Shown here piece by piece: positions 1 to 9,090 of a stretch of DNA of 64,000 nucleotides (position 1 is the first letter of the stretch; each line of letters opens with the position of its first letter). Both the position numbers and the translations under genes were made by a program. Location: NCBI RefSeq assembly GCF_001421535.1, contig NZ_LMKN01000008.1:78855-142854 (forward strand), read 5' to 3'. Source of the DNA: Sphingomonas sp. Leaf20. GTDB lineage: Bacteria; Pseudomonadota; Alphaproteobacteria; Sphingomonadales; Sphingomonadaceae. Under the pieces are notes generated by a model that worked only from the letters and a program-made list of their open reading frames with translations, did not search any database and was not told where the DNA came from.

Positions 1-444
1 GAGCCGCTGCGCCGCGACGCCGGTCCAGTCGGGCGCGGAGACGTGGACGATCTCGGGGCGGAACGCGGTGATCTCGCGGCGCAACGCCGCGGACAGCCCG
101 AGCCCGAGGCGATAGTCGCCGCGCCCGGGAATGCGGACGGATGGCACCGAGACGAGCGTCCCTTCGGGCTCGAACGCCGCGCGGGGTGCGGTCGGCGAAT
201 AGACGCGGACGTCGGTGCCGCACGATTCGAGAAACCCGACGAGCCGGTTGAGCGCCTGATTGGCGCCATCGCGGAGATAGTTGTAGTTGCCCGAGAACAA
301 CGCGACCCGCCGTGGCGCGGCGCCGGTCGATCGGACCACGTGCCCGGCGATGCGCGGCACGGCGGCACGGGCGGGGGCACGGATCGGGTCGCGCGACGAT
401 ATGGAGGCGGTTTGCCGTACGGGATTGGAACTGAGATCGAGCAT
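1..444 (-). CDS. GT4-type glycosyltransferase, N-terminal part (runs off window)
   Basis: Only the first 148 residues are in the window. After about 50 disordered residues they read as the N-terminal Rossmann half of a GT-B glycosyltransferase: a first strand and glycine turn (VALFSGNYNYLRDGANQ), then GTDVRVYSP and EIVHVSAPDWTG, the usual order in MgtA-like family-4 enzymes that move sugars from nucleotide donors to lipids or polysaccharide. The EX7E catalytic region lies beyond the edge, so donor and acceptor cannot be named. ATG is chosen as the methionine nearest before the conserved part; no clear Shine-Dalgarno is visible. It is divergent from the two-component operon, 287 bases away. 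Confidence 0.75.
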   Translation of the reverse strand, partial: MLDLSSNPVRQTASISSRDPIRAPARAAVPRIAGHVVRSTGAAPRRVALFSGNYNYLRDGANQALNRLVGFLESCGTDVRVYSPTAPRAAFEPEGTLVSVPSVRIPGRGDYRLGLGLSAALRREITAFRPEIVHVSAPDWTGVAAQRL

Positions 445-670
445 GAGGCAACTCTGATTGCGGGGCGCGAGCGCGCCGCCGGTGGTGAGCATGACGGCGC
501 GGGCGGGCAGGGGGCGGCCGCACCCGACGGTCGTCGGGTTCCCGGTCGGGCGGCGCGCGAAGGCCTGGGTCGTGGTCGCAACCCGGACCAGACGGGGCGC
601 CGTGACGGGGGCATCGGCCAGCCCCCGATCGGGAACCGATTGCGAGGAACCGCCGGCCTAGTGCGGCTCG

Positions 671-687
671 CTTACGCCAACCTTACG
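671..687 (+). promoter_or_regulatory. PmrA/QseB-type direct repeat, likely response-regulator binding site
   Basis: CTTACG-N5-CTTACG: two identical hexamers at an 11-bp period, 45 bases before the response regulator start. This matches the architecture of boxes bound by OmpR-family regulators of the PmrA/QseB branch (CTTAAx-N5-CTTAAx). Autoregulation of the downstream pair is an inference. Confidence 0.55.
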
Positions 688-731
688 CCGCCGCCGGTCG
701 CTGGCGTGCGCTGCGCAGGCAGGACGGCGCG

Positions 732-1409
732 ATGAGGGTGCTGATCGTCGAGGATCACGGCGACCTCGTCACGATGCTGGTCCGCCTGCTCGACGAGGCG
801 GGCTATGCGTCGGACTGTACCGCGACCGCCGCGGACGCGCTGCTGGTGCTGTCCTATACGCGCTATGCGGTCGTGATCCTCGATCTCGGCCTGCCCGATG
901 CCGATGGCCTGTCGGTCGTCAGGACGATGCGCGCGCGCGACGACCGCACGCCGGTGATCGCGCTGACCGCGCGTGCGAGTGTCGCGCACCGCGTCACGGG
1001 GCTCGAGGCGGGCGCGGACGACTATCTCGCCAAGCCGTTCGCGCCCGAGGAACTGCTCGCGCGGATCCAGGCGCTGCTGCGGCGCAGCGGGACGATCGTC
1101 GACCGGACGATCGAATGCAGCAACCTGTCGTTCGACCCGGCGAGCAGCGAGGTGACGATCGACGGCACGCCGACGATCCTGTCCGCGCGCGAACTCGACG
1201 TGCTCGGCGCGCTGATCCGCCGCGCGGGCCGCGTCGTGAGCAAGCAGCATCTCGAACATCTGTTGTTCGGGATGGATGGCGATCTGGGGTCGAACGCGGT
1301 CGAGGTCTATGTCCACCGCCTGCGCCGCCGCCTTGGCGATGCGCGCGCGGGGGTCGATATCATCACCGTCCGCGGCGTCGGCTACATGATGGTGGACCGC
1401 AGCGCATGA
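732..1409 (+). CDS. OmpR-family response regulator (QseB/PmrA-like)
   Basis: 225 residues. An N-terminal receiver domain (about 1-115) has the acidic pocket E7-D8, phospho-acceptor D51 in VVILDLGLPDADG and the conserved K101 of DDYLAKPF. The C-terminal winged helix (about 128-222) ends in the classic VEVYVHRLRRRLG recognition helix and TVRGVGYMM hairpin. It will bind DNA as a phosphorylation-controlled dimer. Its stop overlaps the kinase start (ATGA), so the two are translationally coupled. The upstream CTTACG direct repeat suggests autoregulation. The stimulus is unknown; the divergent glycosyltransferase is a possible target. Confidence 0.93.
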   Translation: MRVLIVEDHGDLVTMLVRLLDEAGYASDCTATAADALLVLSYTRYAVVILDLGLPDADGLSVVRTMRARDDRTPVIALTARASVAHRVTGLEAGADDYLAKPFAPEELLARIQALLRRSGTIVDRTIECSNLSFDPASSEVTIDGTPTILSARELDVLGALIRRAGRVVSKQHLEHLLFGMDGDLGSNAVEVYVHRLRRRLGDARAGVDIITVRGVGYMMVDRSA

Positions 1410-2779
1410 CCGCCAAGCCGCGGTCGCTGACCGCGCAGATCCTTCGCTGGCATGCGATCGCGGTGCTGATCACCGCGATCGCGGTCGCGGGCGGCGTCTA
1501 TGCGTTCCTCGATGCGACCGCGACGACGATCCAGCGCCAGACGCTCCATGTCCATGCGCAGGCGGTGCGACAGGGGCTGTCGCGCGATGCGCAGGGGCGG
1601 CTGCGGTTCGCGCGCGACACGACCAGCTCGGCGGTGTTCGCGCCCGGCGGCGGCTTTGCCTATCTGATCCTCGACCGCCGCGGCCGGATGATCCTCGCGT
1701 CGCAGACCGCTTCGGTCCTGCCGACCGCGGCGATCCCGATCGGCCCCGAGGAGCGGTTCTTTCGTCGCCAGTCGCGCCGTGCCTTCTATGTCGGGACGAG
1801 CATGCCGGCGGTGATCGGCACGCGTGCGGGCGACCCGGTCTGGATCGTGATCCTGCAGAATCTCGCGCATCCCGACTATATCGTCGACGACCTGCTCGCG
1901 CAGTTCCTGTTGTACGGGATGGCGATCGTGACGCCGCTGCTGCTCGCGCTGCTCGCGATCGACGTTGTGATCATCCGGCGTGCGGTCCGCCCGGTGCGGC
2001 AGGCGTCCGCCTCGCTCAGGACGGGCGATGCGCTGCCGCTCGACCTGCGGCTCGCCGACGACCGGCTTCCCGCCGAGGTCCGCCCGCTCGCGCGCGCGGT
2101 CAACGCGATGCTCGAGCGGCTCGCGTCGAGCTACCGGATGCAGCGCGACTTCACCGCCGATGCCGCGCACGAGCTGCGCACGCCGATCGCGGTCGCGCGG
2201 TTGCGGGTCGAGGGCGTCGCGGATCCGGCGCTGCGGACCGCGTTGCGCGCGGACCTCGACAGCCTCGGGCGCATCGTCGAGCAACTGCTCGAGATCACCG
2301 AACTCGAAACGGTGGCGCTGGACATGGCGGCGCCCGTCGACCTCGTGCAGGTCGCGACCGATGGCGTCGCGTCGATCGCACCGCTGGCGTTTCGCGCGGG
2401 CAAGACCATCGCCCTGTCGGCGGCCGCGGACAGCGTGCTCGTCGCGGGGCATGCGGCGTGGATCGGCAAGGCACTCGGCAGCCTGCTCGAGAATGCCGTC
2501 AAGCACAGCGGCGACGGGACCAGGATCGACGTGCGCGTGTCGCGCGACGGGACGCTGGCGGTGTGCGACGACGGCCCTGGGATCGGCGCGCAGGACCAGT
2601 CGCTGATCTTCCACCGGTTCTGGAAGCGCGATCGGTCGGCGGGGACCAATACGGGGCTTGGCCTGGCGATCGTCGCGCAAGTCGCCGAGGCGCATGGCAC
2701 CGACGTCTCGCTGCGGTCGCAACCCGGCAGCACGGTCTTCGCGATCGCCTTCACGCCGCTCGGGACGACGGAGTCCTGA
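1406..2779 (+). CDS. Sensor histidine kinase of the two-component pair
   Basis: 457 residues, inner membrane. TM1 at about 17-37, a periplasmic sensor of about 130 residues, TM2 at about 167-191, HAMP to about 243, then the dimerisation helix with H-box DAAHELRTP (H255 phospho-acceptor). The HATPase domain shows N-box N363 (LLENAVKH), G1 DDGPGIG, F-box FHRFWK and G2 GLGLAIV, so all catalytic boxes are present. The start is the ATG inside the regulator stop (ATGA overlap). The periplasmic part resembles the QseC/PmrB two-component-sensor type; its ligand cannot be told. Confidence 0.93.
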   Translation: MTAKPRSLTAQILRWHAIAVLITAIAVAGGVYAFLDATATTIQRQTLHVHAQAVRQGLSRDAQGRLRFARDTTSSAVFAPGGGFAYLILDRRGRMILASQTASVLPTAAIPIGPEERFFRRQSRRAFYVGTSMPAVIGTRAGDPVWIVILQNLAHPDYIVDDLLAQFLLYGMAIVTPLLLALLAIDVVIIRRAVRPVRQASASLRTGDALPLDLRLADDRLPAEVRPLARAVNAMLERLASSYRMQRDFTADAAHELRTPIAVARLRVEGVADPALRTALRADLDSLGRIVEQLLEITELETVALDMAAPVDLVQVATDGVASIAPLAFRAGKTIALSAAADSVLVAGHAAWIGKALGSLLENAVKHSGDGTRIDVRVSRDGTLAVCDDGPGIGAQDQSLIFHRFWKRDRSAGTNTGLGLAIVAQVAEAHGTDVSLRSQPGSTVFAIAFTPLGTTES

Positions 2780-2895
2780 CGGCGTCCGGCGGTCGAGGAT
2801 AACCTGCGTCACCCCGCGTCTATTCGGCTCGCTTCGGGTTTGATCTTCGTTAACCTCTTAATGCGACTGGAAAATAAACCCAAAAAGCGACGATC

Positions 2896-5358
2896 GTGGT
2901 CTTCCTTTTCAACCTGCACTTCCACCATTCCCTCTCCCTTGTCGCGGTGGCGATCGGCATCTGCCTGACCGCGGGATGGTCGGTCGCGATGCTGGTGACC
3001 GAGCTTAGCGAGGCGCCCGCATCGCGCGCGGGCGGCAACCGGACGATCCCGTCGGCACGCGCGCCGCTCGACTGGCGGCATGCCGCGCTCGCGCTCGCCG
3101 CGGGGCTCGGCGTCTGGGCGACGCACTTCATCGCGATCCTTGCCTATCGCCCCGACCTGCTGCTGCGGTACGATCCGCTCGTCACGACGCTGTCCGCACT
3201 GGTCGGGATCGTGCTGGTCGGTGTGCCGATGGTCGTCGTCACGCGCGTGCGGTCGCGCATCGCGCGGAGCATCGCGGCCGCGGCGGCTGGCGCGGGGATC
3301 TGGGGCATGCATGCGGTCGGGTTGACGGGAATGATCGACTGCGCGCATTTCTTTTCCTGGCCGACCAACGTCGCGGGGGCCGTCGCGGGCACCGTCGTGC
3401 TGGCGTCGTGGCAGGTGCGCCGCCGCTGGGCGAAGCCACGGCTGGCCGCCTGCCTGCTGTTCGCCGGGGCGGTTTGCGTCACGCATTTCGTGTCGCTGTC
3501 GGGCGATATCGTGATCGGCAGCATCAACGACGTTCGCGCCGGGCTGATGTCGGCAGGACTCGTCGCCGCCTGCATGACGTTCGGCGTGTCGGCAGCGTGT
3601 CTTGCCAGCCTGCTCACGTTCGCGCGGTTCCGCTCGACCCGCGAGGAAGAGGCGCTCGCGCTGAAGGCGGTGATGGAGAGCATGACCGACGGGCTGGTCT
3701 TCATCGACGGCGATGCGCGGTTGCGCCATTTCAACCGGCGGTTCCTCGACCTGTTCGATCTTCCGGCAGGGGTGATCGCGCTCGGCGCGTCGATCGACAC
3801 GGTTCTCGACGTCATCGCGCGGCATCGCAAATGGTCGCCCGAACTGCGCGCGTCGGTCGGCGACGAGATGCAGCAGTGGATCGCGGGGGACGCCGATTTC
3901 GACCGCGAATGCGTCATGGAGGACGGCCGCATCTACCAGATGCAATCACGCGCGGTCCCGCCGCAGGGGATCGTCCTGACGTTCACCGACATCAGTGCGG
4001 AACGCCGCGCGCTGAGCAACCTGACGCATCTCGCCTATCATGACCCGCTCACCGGTCTCGGCAATCGCCGGTCGCTGCGCGAGGAGAAGGAGGCGCGGAT
4101 CGGCGTCGGCGCGCCCTTCTCGCTGCTGCTGATCGATCTCGACGACTTCAAGCGGATCAACGACGCGTTCGGGCATTCGGTCGGCGACACGCTGCTGATC
4201 CACGTCGCGGCCGAGCTGACGACGCTGCTCCCCACGGGCAGCTTCATCGCGCGGATGGGCGGCGACGAGATCGCGATCCTCACGCACGCAACGGGTGCGG
4301 CGGCGACCACGCTCGCCGATTCGATCGTCGCGCGAGTGACGCGGCCCGTCGTCCTCGACGGCTGCCGGCTGATGCCGAGCTGCAGCGTGGGTATCCCGAT
4401 ATTCGACGGCGACTCAACGCCCGGCGAACTGATGAAGCGCGCCGACATGGCGTTGTACGAGGCCAAGCGGCTCGGTCGCAAACGGTCGCAGGCCTATCTT
4501 CCCGGGCTGGCCGAACGTCTCGTCGAACGCCAGCGGATCATCGATGATCTTCACGAGGCGGTGCAGAATGGCGGATTCGAGCTCGCGTTCCAGCCGTTCG
4601 TCGATCTCGCCTCGGGCAGGACGACGGGCTACGAGGCGCTGATCCGCTGGAACCACCCCGCGCGCGGATGGATTTCGCCCGACATCTTCATCCCGATCGC
4701 CGAGGATTGCGGGCTGATCGAGGAGATTGGCCGCTGGGTTGTGATGGAATCCTGTCGCCAGCTCGCGGGATGGTCGTCGCACCTGCACGTCGCGATCAAC
4801 ATCTCGGCCAGACAGCTGAAATCCGATGCGGTGCTGCACAGCCTCGCTCAGGCGATGCTGGTCCACGGCGTCGCGGCGGACCGCATCGAGGTGGAGATCA
4901 CCGAAACCGCGCTGATCGCGGACGCGGCGCTGACCGCGTCGATGATCGACCGGATCCGCCGGATGGGAATCCGCGTCGCGCTCGACGATTTCGGGACGGG
5001 CCATTCGTCGCTCGCGCATCTTCGCGACTTCCGTTTCGACCGGATCAAGATCGACCGGAGCTTCGTGACCAGCGCGGCGACCGATCCGCGCTCGATGGCG
5101 GTGTTGCGCGCGACGGTCGGTATCGGCAAGGAACTCGGCGTGCTGACGCATGCCGAGGGGGTCGAGACGCAGGACCAGCTCGACCTGTTGCGCGCGGTCG
5201 GCTGCGAAGCCGCGCAGGGCTATCTGGTCGGACGTCCGGTGATCCCGTTCAGCGACGCGGTCGTCGCCGTTCCCTATGCGATTCCGTACGTGCTTCCCTG
5301 CCCGGCAACGCCCATCGCGCTACCGTCCGAAGATCCGGCCGCCGCGATCGCGGCCTGA
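2896..5358 (+). CDS. MHYT-PAS-GGDEF-EAL membrane protein (cyclic-di-GMP turnover)
   Basis: 820 residues. The N-terminal seven-helix MHYT sensor carries the repeated histidine motifs WATHFI, WGMHAVG and VTHFVSL (family proposal: a copper-bound sensor of oxygen, CO or NO). A PAS domain (about 250-370) precedes a GGDEF domain whose signature is GGDEI, and an EAL domain with YEALIRW, EITETAL, LDDFGTGHSS, KIDRSF and AEGVET. The EAL set looks complete, so phosphodiesterase activity is likely; F-to-I in GGDEF makes cyclase activity less certain. GTG is used because an in-frame TAA sits 21 bases upstream. The AT-rich stretch just before it is the probable promoter. Placed beside the motility island, it may link cyclic-di-GMP to swimming. 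Confidence 0.9.
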   Translation: MVFLFNLHFHHSLSLVAVAIGICLTAGWSVAMLVTELSEAPASRAGGNRTIPSARAPLDWRHAALALAAGLGVWATHFIAILAYRPDLLLRYDPLVTTLSALVGIVLVGVPMVVVTRVRSRIARSIAAAAAGAGIWGMHAVGLTGMIDCAHFFSWPTNVAGAVAGTVVLASWQVRRRWAKPRLAACLLFAGAVCVTHFVSLSGDIVIGSINDVRAGLMSAGLVAACMTFGVSAACLASLLTFARFRSTREEEALALKAVMESMTDGLVFIDGDARLRHFNRRFLDLFDLPAGVIALGASIDTVLDVIARHRKWSPELRASVGDEMQQWIAGDADFDRECVMEDGRIYQMQSRAVPPQGIVLTFTDISAERRALSNLTHLAYHDPLTGLGNRRSLREEKEARIGVGAPFSLLLIDLDDFKRINDAFGHSVGDTLLIHVAAELTTLLPTGSFIARMGGDEIAILTHATGAAATTLADSIVARVTRPVVLDGCRLMPSCSVGIPIFDGDSTPGELMKRADMALYEAKRLGRKRSQAYLPGLAERLVERQRIIDDLHEAVQNGGFELAFQPFVDLASGRTTGYEALIRWNHPARGWISPDIFIPIAEDCGLIEEIGRWVVMESCRQLAGWSSHLHVAINISARQLKSDAVLHSLAQAMLVHGVAADRIEVEITETALIADAALTASMIDRIRRMGIRVALDDFGTGHSSLAHLRDFRFDRIKIDRSFVTSAATDPRSMAVLRATVGIGKELGVLTHAEGVETQDQLDLLRAVGCEAAQGYLVGRPVIPFSDAVVAVPYAIPYVLPCPATPIALPSEDPAAAIAA

Positions 5359-5376
5359 GCCGGACGCGGGGCGGCG

Positions 5377-6315
5377 TCAGAGCATCGGCGGTCCGAACAC
5401 CGACCAGCCGGTGCGGTGGCTGATCATCTCGAGCGTGCGGACGCCGAGGATGCTGTTGCCATGCTGGTCGAGATTGGGCGACCAGACCGCGATCGCCGCG
5501 GTTCCGGGGACGATCGCGAGGATCCCGCCGCCAACGCCGCTCTTGGCGGGCACGCCGACGCGCAGCGCGAAGTCGCCCGAGCCGTCATAATGGCCGCAGG
5601 TCATCATCAGCGCGAGCACTTTGCGCATGCGTAACGCGACCGCGTCGCGCGCCGCGTCATCGGGCGACCGCCGGGTGGCGGCGAGGTACAACCCCGCGCG
5701 TGCCAGCCCGCGACAGTCGAGCGTGATCGCGCAGTTGCGGACATAGGCCTCCATCACCGCATCGGGGTCGGACAGCAGATTGCCGTGGTGACGCATGAAG
5801 CTCATCATCGCGCGGTTGAGGTCGCCGCCTTCCTGTTCCGACGCCATCACCGCTGCGTCATGCGACAGGCGTTCGGGCGCGGCGCGGTTCCGCACCAGTG
5901 CGGTCACCGCATCGCGGCCGCTGTCGTTCGCGCCGTCCTCGACCAGGATGTCGACGACGACCAGCGCGCCCGCATTGACGAACGGGTTGCGCGGGAGGCC
6001 CCTGGTCCGCTCGAGATCGATGATCGAATTGAACGGATCGCCCGATGGCTCGCGCCCGACCCGCTTGAACACCGCGTCGCCGATCGCCTCCAGCGCGAGA
6101 TCGAGCGCGAAGAGCTTGGAGATGCTCTGGATCGGAAATCCCGTCGTCGCCGCGCCCGCGGTCAGCACCGACCCATCCGGCAGCGCGATGGCGATGCCGA
6201 TCGGTCCGGGCGCTGCATCCTCGTTCTTGCGCTCCGCCGATGCCTCGATCTCGACGGCCTTCGTCTCAATCTCGGCGACGACGTCGTCGATGATCCGTTG
6301 GATAGCGTTCGGCAT
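5377..6315 (-). CDS. glsA: Glutaminase
   Basis: 312 residues, the usual length for the serine-dependent glutaminase family (L-glutamine to glutamate plus ammonia, cytosolic). The beta-lactamase-like fold motifs are visible: catalytic SxxK in QSISKLF (S64, K67), NPFVNAGA, and GDFALRVGVPAKSGVGGG near the C-terminus. The ATG is supported by AAAGGA seven bases upstream; an in-frame ATG 72 bases earlier is unsupported. It converges on the MHYT protein gene, only 18 bases away. No link to motility is evident. Confidence 0.95.
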   Translation of the reverse strand: MPNAIQRIIDDVVAEIETKAVEIEASAERKNEDAAPGPIGIAIALPDGSVLTAGAATTGFPIQSISKLFALDLALEAIGDAVFKRVGREPSGDPFNSIIDLERTRGLPRNPFVNAGALVVVDILVEDGANDSGRDAVTALVRNRAAPERLSHDAAVMASEQEGGDLNRAMMSFMRHHGNLLSDPDAVMEAYVRNCAITLDCRGLARAGLYLAATRRSPDDAARDAVALRMRKVLALMMTCGHYDGSGDFALRVGVPAKSGVGGGILAIVPGTAAIAVWSPNLDQHGNSILGVRTLEMISHRTGWSVFGPPML

Positions 6316-6423
6316 GCCGGTCCTTTCGAGATACCCCCCGGGGGTTCCTCGGGACAGTCGGAGGTCAACGCCCGGAGGCGCCGGCATGATCCGCGGGCGC
6401 CGCGCGCGCGTGCGCGGCCGGTA

Positions 6424-8280
6424 TCATCGCGCGCTTGCGGCCTGTCCCGCGGTGAGCAGGTCGGCGACCATCGCTGCCGGGCCCGCCGCGGGCAGCGCCT
6501 CGATCGCACGCCCGAGGCGATCGGGATCGACCGTCCCGACCGGCGCAGTCAGCATCGCGAAGACGGGGCCGGCCGGCAGCGGGGCGAAGGCGCGCGCATA
6601 GCGGCGGTTGAGACGCTGCAACGCGGGCTCGCGACCGAGCATCGCGAGCGCGATCGCCTGGCGAAGGACGATGACCTGCGCCGCCTCGGTCAGCGGCCCG
6701 GCGGGGAGCATCGCCTCGCCGCTCTGGACGAGCCGCGGCCAGTCGCGCGCGTGCCATTGCAGTTCGGCCCCGACCGCGCGCGAATCGCGGCTGTCGGCGA
6801 GCACCGCGAGCGCCTCGGCATGCTTGCCGAGCAGTTCGAGCGCGATCGCCTCGACCCGGCGGCGATCGTCGAGGATCGTCTCGGGATAGGGCACCATGCC
6901 CGTCTCGCGCAGCACGCGGACCGCGGCGTCGGGCATGCCCGCGAGGATCCGCAACGTGGCGATCCGGACCGCGAGCGGTCCCTGTTCGACGTCGTGCTCG
7001 ACGCCGCGCAACCGGTGTTCGAGAAGCTCGGCGGCGCGCGCGTACAGCCCGGCCTGTTGCAGCCGGTCCGCGAGCATCCAGGCCATCCGGTCGCCCGGTG
7101 CGCCAGTCGGCACGAGATCGCGATACTCCCACAACAGACCCGCGGCGGTCGCCAGCGGGACGCGCGAGTCCGCAGCGAGCAGCCCGACGAGATGCGCCTG
7201 GACCATCGCCGACAGCGGCGCGGCATCGGCGCCGGTCTCGCAATAGCGCAGCAACGCCGCGCCCGTCGCGAGGATCGCGGGTTCATCGTGACGGCGCAGC
7301 GCGAGCGTCAGCGTCGTGGTCAGTGCGCGACGTTCGGTCGGTCCGCCGCGCCAGCGAAACTGGAGCGCGGCCAGCTGGCGCAGCGCGGCGCCCGGCGCGA
7401 CCGAGCGGTCCGCCAGCCCGGTGTCGATCACGCCGAGCGTACCCGCGGCGCGCTGTCCGGGATCCGCGGCGCGGCTGGCGAGCGCGAACCAGCGGCGGGC
7501 TGCGGCGGGGTGTCCCGCCGCGAGCTCGGCCTCGCCGCGGAGCAGCGCCGCCTCGGGATCGGCGGCGGCAACGGGCTGAAGCCAGGCGATGACCGGGGCG
7601 GGCCTGCCCGCATCGATCGCGGCACGCGCGGCAGCGAACAGGAACGGGCGTCGCGCCGACGCCGTGCGTGCGTTGAGCGCGGGCAGGGCGCAGTGCAGCA
7701 GCGTCAGCGGCGGTGGTGCGGGCGCGGTGCCGGCCCGCGCGCTGGCGAGGCTGCGCAGCCGCCAGAGGCAGGTCTCGGTGTCGGTGTCGAGCGCGCGATC
7801 GTCGAACGCGGCGATTGCGGCGTCGCGCCGGCCGAGCAGCGTGAGTGCGATCCCGCGCGCGCGTCGCCATGCCGCCACGCGCGCGAGCGCCGGATCGTCG
7901 GCCGCCATGACATCGAGCACGCCTAGCGCGTCGCCGCCGCGGTCGCGCGCGATCAACGCCTGTGCATAGCGCCACCGCGTCGCCTGGCGGGTCGCCGGCG
8001 TCGCGCCCGCCAGCGCACGCCACGCCGCGGCTTCGGTCAGCGTCGGCCAGGCCGTGGGACCATGACCAAGCGGCTGGCGCGACAGCACCGCCGCGAACGG
8101 AGACGGCGCATGTCGCGGCGGTGGGGGCGGCGACGAAGCGGGCGGCGACGAAGCAGGCGGCGACGAAGCGGGCGGGGGCGGATGGTCGGCGCGAGCGGAC
8201 ACTGGCGCGTGTTCCGCTGCAAGGGCGGGTGCCGCGATCCCCAGCACTATTGTCGCCGCGAGCAGGGCGCGTAATCGCAT
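6424..8280 (-). CDS. Secreted alpha-helical repeat protein of unknown function
   Basis: 618 residues, not recognised. A clear signal peptide (residues 1-22, ending APALA) is followed by a proline-rich linker with three PPASS repeats, then about 550 Ala/Leu-rich residues forming degenerate TPR-like helix pairs (LGVLDVMAADDPALAR, AARRWFALASRAADPGQ). It is probably periplasmic or outer-membrane associated, acting as a scaffold. Its ATG overlaps the stop of the 77-residue membrane protein (TGATG), so both are one operon. The operon starts at a -10 box shared with the flagellar units, which suggests a motility role, but that is inference only. Confidence 0.7.
   Translation of the reverse strand: MRLRALLAATIVLGIAAPALAAEHAPVSARADHPPPPASSPPASSPPASSPPPPPRHAPSPFAAVLSRQPLGHGPTAWPTLTEAAAWRALAGATPATRQATRWRYAQALIARDRGGDALGVLDVMAADDPALARVAAWRRARGIALTLLGRRDAAIAAFDDRALDTDTETCLWRLRSLASARAGTAPAPPPLTLLHCALPALNARTASARRPFLFAAARAAIDAGRPAPVIAWLQPVAAADPEAALLRGEAELAAGHPAAARRWFALASRAADPGQRAAGTLGVIDTGLADRSVAPGAALRQLAALQFRWRGGPTERRALTTTLTLALRRHDEPAILATGAALLRYCETGADAAPLSAMVQAHLVGLLAADSRVPLATAAGLLWEYRDLVPTGAPGDRMAWMLADRLQQAGLYARAAELLEHRLRGVEHDVEQGPLAVRIATLRILAGMPDAAVRVLRETGMVPYPETILDDRRRVEAIALELLGKHAEALAVLADSRDSRAVGAELQWHARDWPRLVQSGEAMLPAGPLTEAAQVIVLRQAIALAMLGREPALQRLNRRYARAFAPLPAGPVFAMLTAPVGTVDPDRLGRAIEALPAAGPAAMVADLLTAGQAASAR
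8131..8175 (-). repeat. 15-bp tandem repeat x3 encoding PPASS
   Basis: Three nearly identical 15-base units (CGACGAAGCGGGCGG on +) inside the secreted helical-repeat gene encode the proline-rich linker just after the signal peptide. Slippage here would alter linker length without changing frame. Confidence 0.8.
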
Positions 8281-8513
8281 CACACGATCGCCAGCGTGAC
8301 CGCGATCGCACCCGCCGCCGCTGCACCGAGAAAGAGCAGCGTGGAGATGATCGTCGCGCCGCGCGTCGTCGGCGTGCCGTCCCGTTCGGTGGGCTGTGCC
8401 GACGCAGGTGGCGCGGTCGGGCGGGCGGGGGGGCTGTCGTTGCGGCGGCGCGCGGCAGCGTCGCCGGCGTTGGCGACGATTTTGACCCGCGCCGGCTTCT
8501 GATCGTGGCTCAT
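8280..8513 (-). CDS. Small single-pass membrane protein, unknown
   Basis: 77 residues, not recognised. The N-terminal half is charged and proline-rich (cytoplasmic tail); a single hydrophobic helix fills about residues 52-76 and ends the protein, as in tail-anchored proteins. The start is supported by AGGGAG upstream. It overlaps the next gene (TGATG). A TATAAT box 28 bases before the start belongs to the flagellar promoter family described here. Perhaps it anchors the secreted helical-repeat protein encoded next; no data support this beyond linkage. Confidence 0.65.
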   Translation of the reverse strand: MSHDQKPARVKIVANAGDAAARRRNDSPPARPTAPPASAQPTERDGTPTTRGATIISTLLFLGAAAAGAIAVTLAIV

Positions 8514-8537
8514 CGCGCTCCCTGTCCCTCTGCTTCG

Positions 8538-8550
8538 CCTATTATAGAGG
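8538..8550. promoter_or_regulatory. Bidirectional flagellar-type -10 box (CCTATTATAG)
   Basis: CCTATTATAGAGG: TATAAT reads toward the 77-residue protein (start 28 bases away) and TATTAT reads toward the secreted protein on the plus strand. It has the same symmetric TATWATA core as the fliL/flgF and fliG gaps. Confidence 0.6.
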
Positions 8551-8632
8551 GATGAAGCCGCGCACCGTCGGGTGGCGGACGGTATTCCATCGCCGCCGGA
8601 CAGGCGCGGCGATGAAGCTGGAGACTGACCCA

Positions 8633-9085
8633 ATGCACGCGTTCGGCCTGCGTCCCTCGCCGCGATCCTGCGCCCGCTGGCTCGGTGCGCTGGTCATCGC
8701 TTTATCCTGGAGCGCGGCGGCGGCGGGATCGAAACCCGGCGGGCATTCCGGGGGCGGCGAGGGCGACGCGACGGCACCGCATTTCGTCGCGATGGCGCCG
8801 CTCGACGTACCGATCGTCGAGGGCGATCGCGCCGATGGCCGGCTGAAGATCACGCTGGTGCTCAAGGCAGTGGATGCGGCGGGTGCCAGCGCGCTCGAGA
8901 CGCGGCTGCCCGAATGTCGCGAGGCGGCGCTGGCGGCGAGCATCGAGTTCGCGCGGTTGCGCGCGTCGCCGTCCTCGCCGGTCGATGCGCAGCGACTGGC
9001 GACCGATCTGTCGATCGCGCTGCGGCCGGTCGATCGCGCAATCGCCGCGGTGCTGCTGGTCGAGGTATCCGCGCGACGCGCCTGA
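8633..9085 (+). CDS. Small secreted protein, weakly FliL-like
   Basis: 150 residues. Signal peptide residues 1-32 (hydrophobic ARWLGALVIALSWSAAAAG); the mature part ends in a domain of about 90 residues with the strand-helix-helix-strand order of the FliL C-terminal domain (APLDVPIVEG, RLKITLVLKAV, helix, DLSIALRPV, VLLVEVSA). There is no transmembrane anchor beyond the signal. Start ATG 8633 has GGAG nine bases upstream; an in-frame ATG at 8612 is possible. The promoter box at 8540 fits both. Similarity to FliL is a fold-level impression, not a firm call. Confidence 0.6.
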   Translation: MHAFGLRPSPRSCARWLGALVIALSWSAAAAGSKPGGHSGGGEGDATAPHFVAMAPLDVPIVEGDRADGRLKITLVLKAVDAAGASALETRLPECREAALAASIEFARLRASPSSPVDAQRLATDLSIALRPVDRAIAAVLLVEVSARRA

Positions 9086-9090
9086 CCGGA

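Noticed and set aside
5785..7926. 713-residue plus-strand frame opposite glutaminase and the secreted repeat gene
   Set aside because: Arg/Gly-rich, no motif, opposite a certain glutaminase gene.
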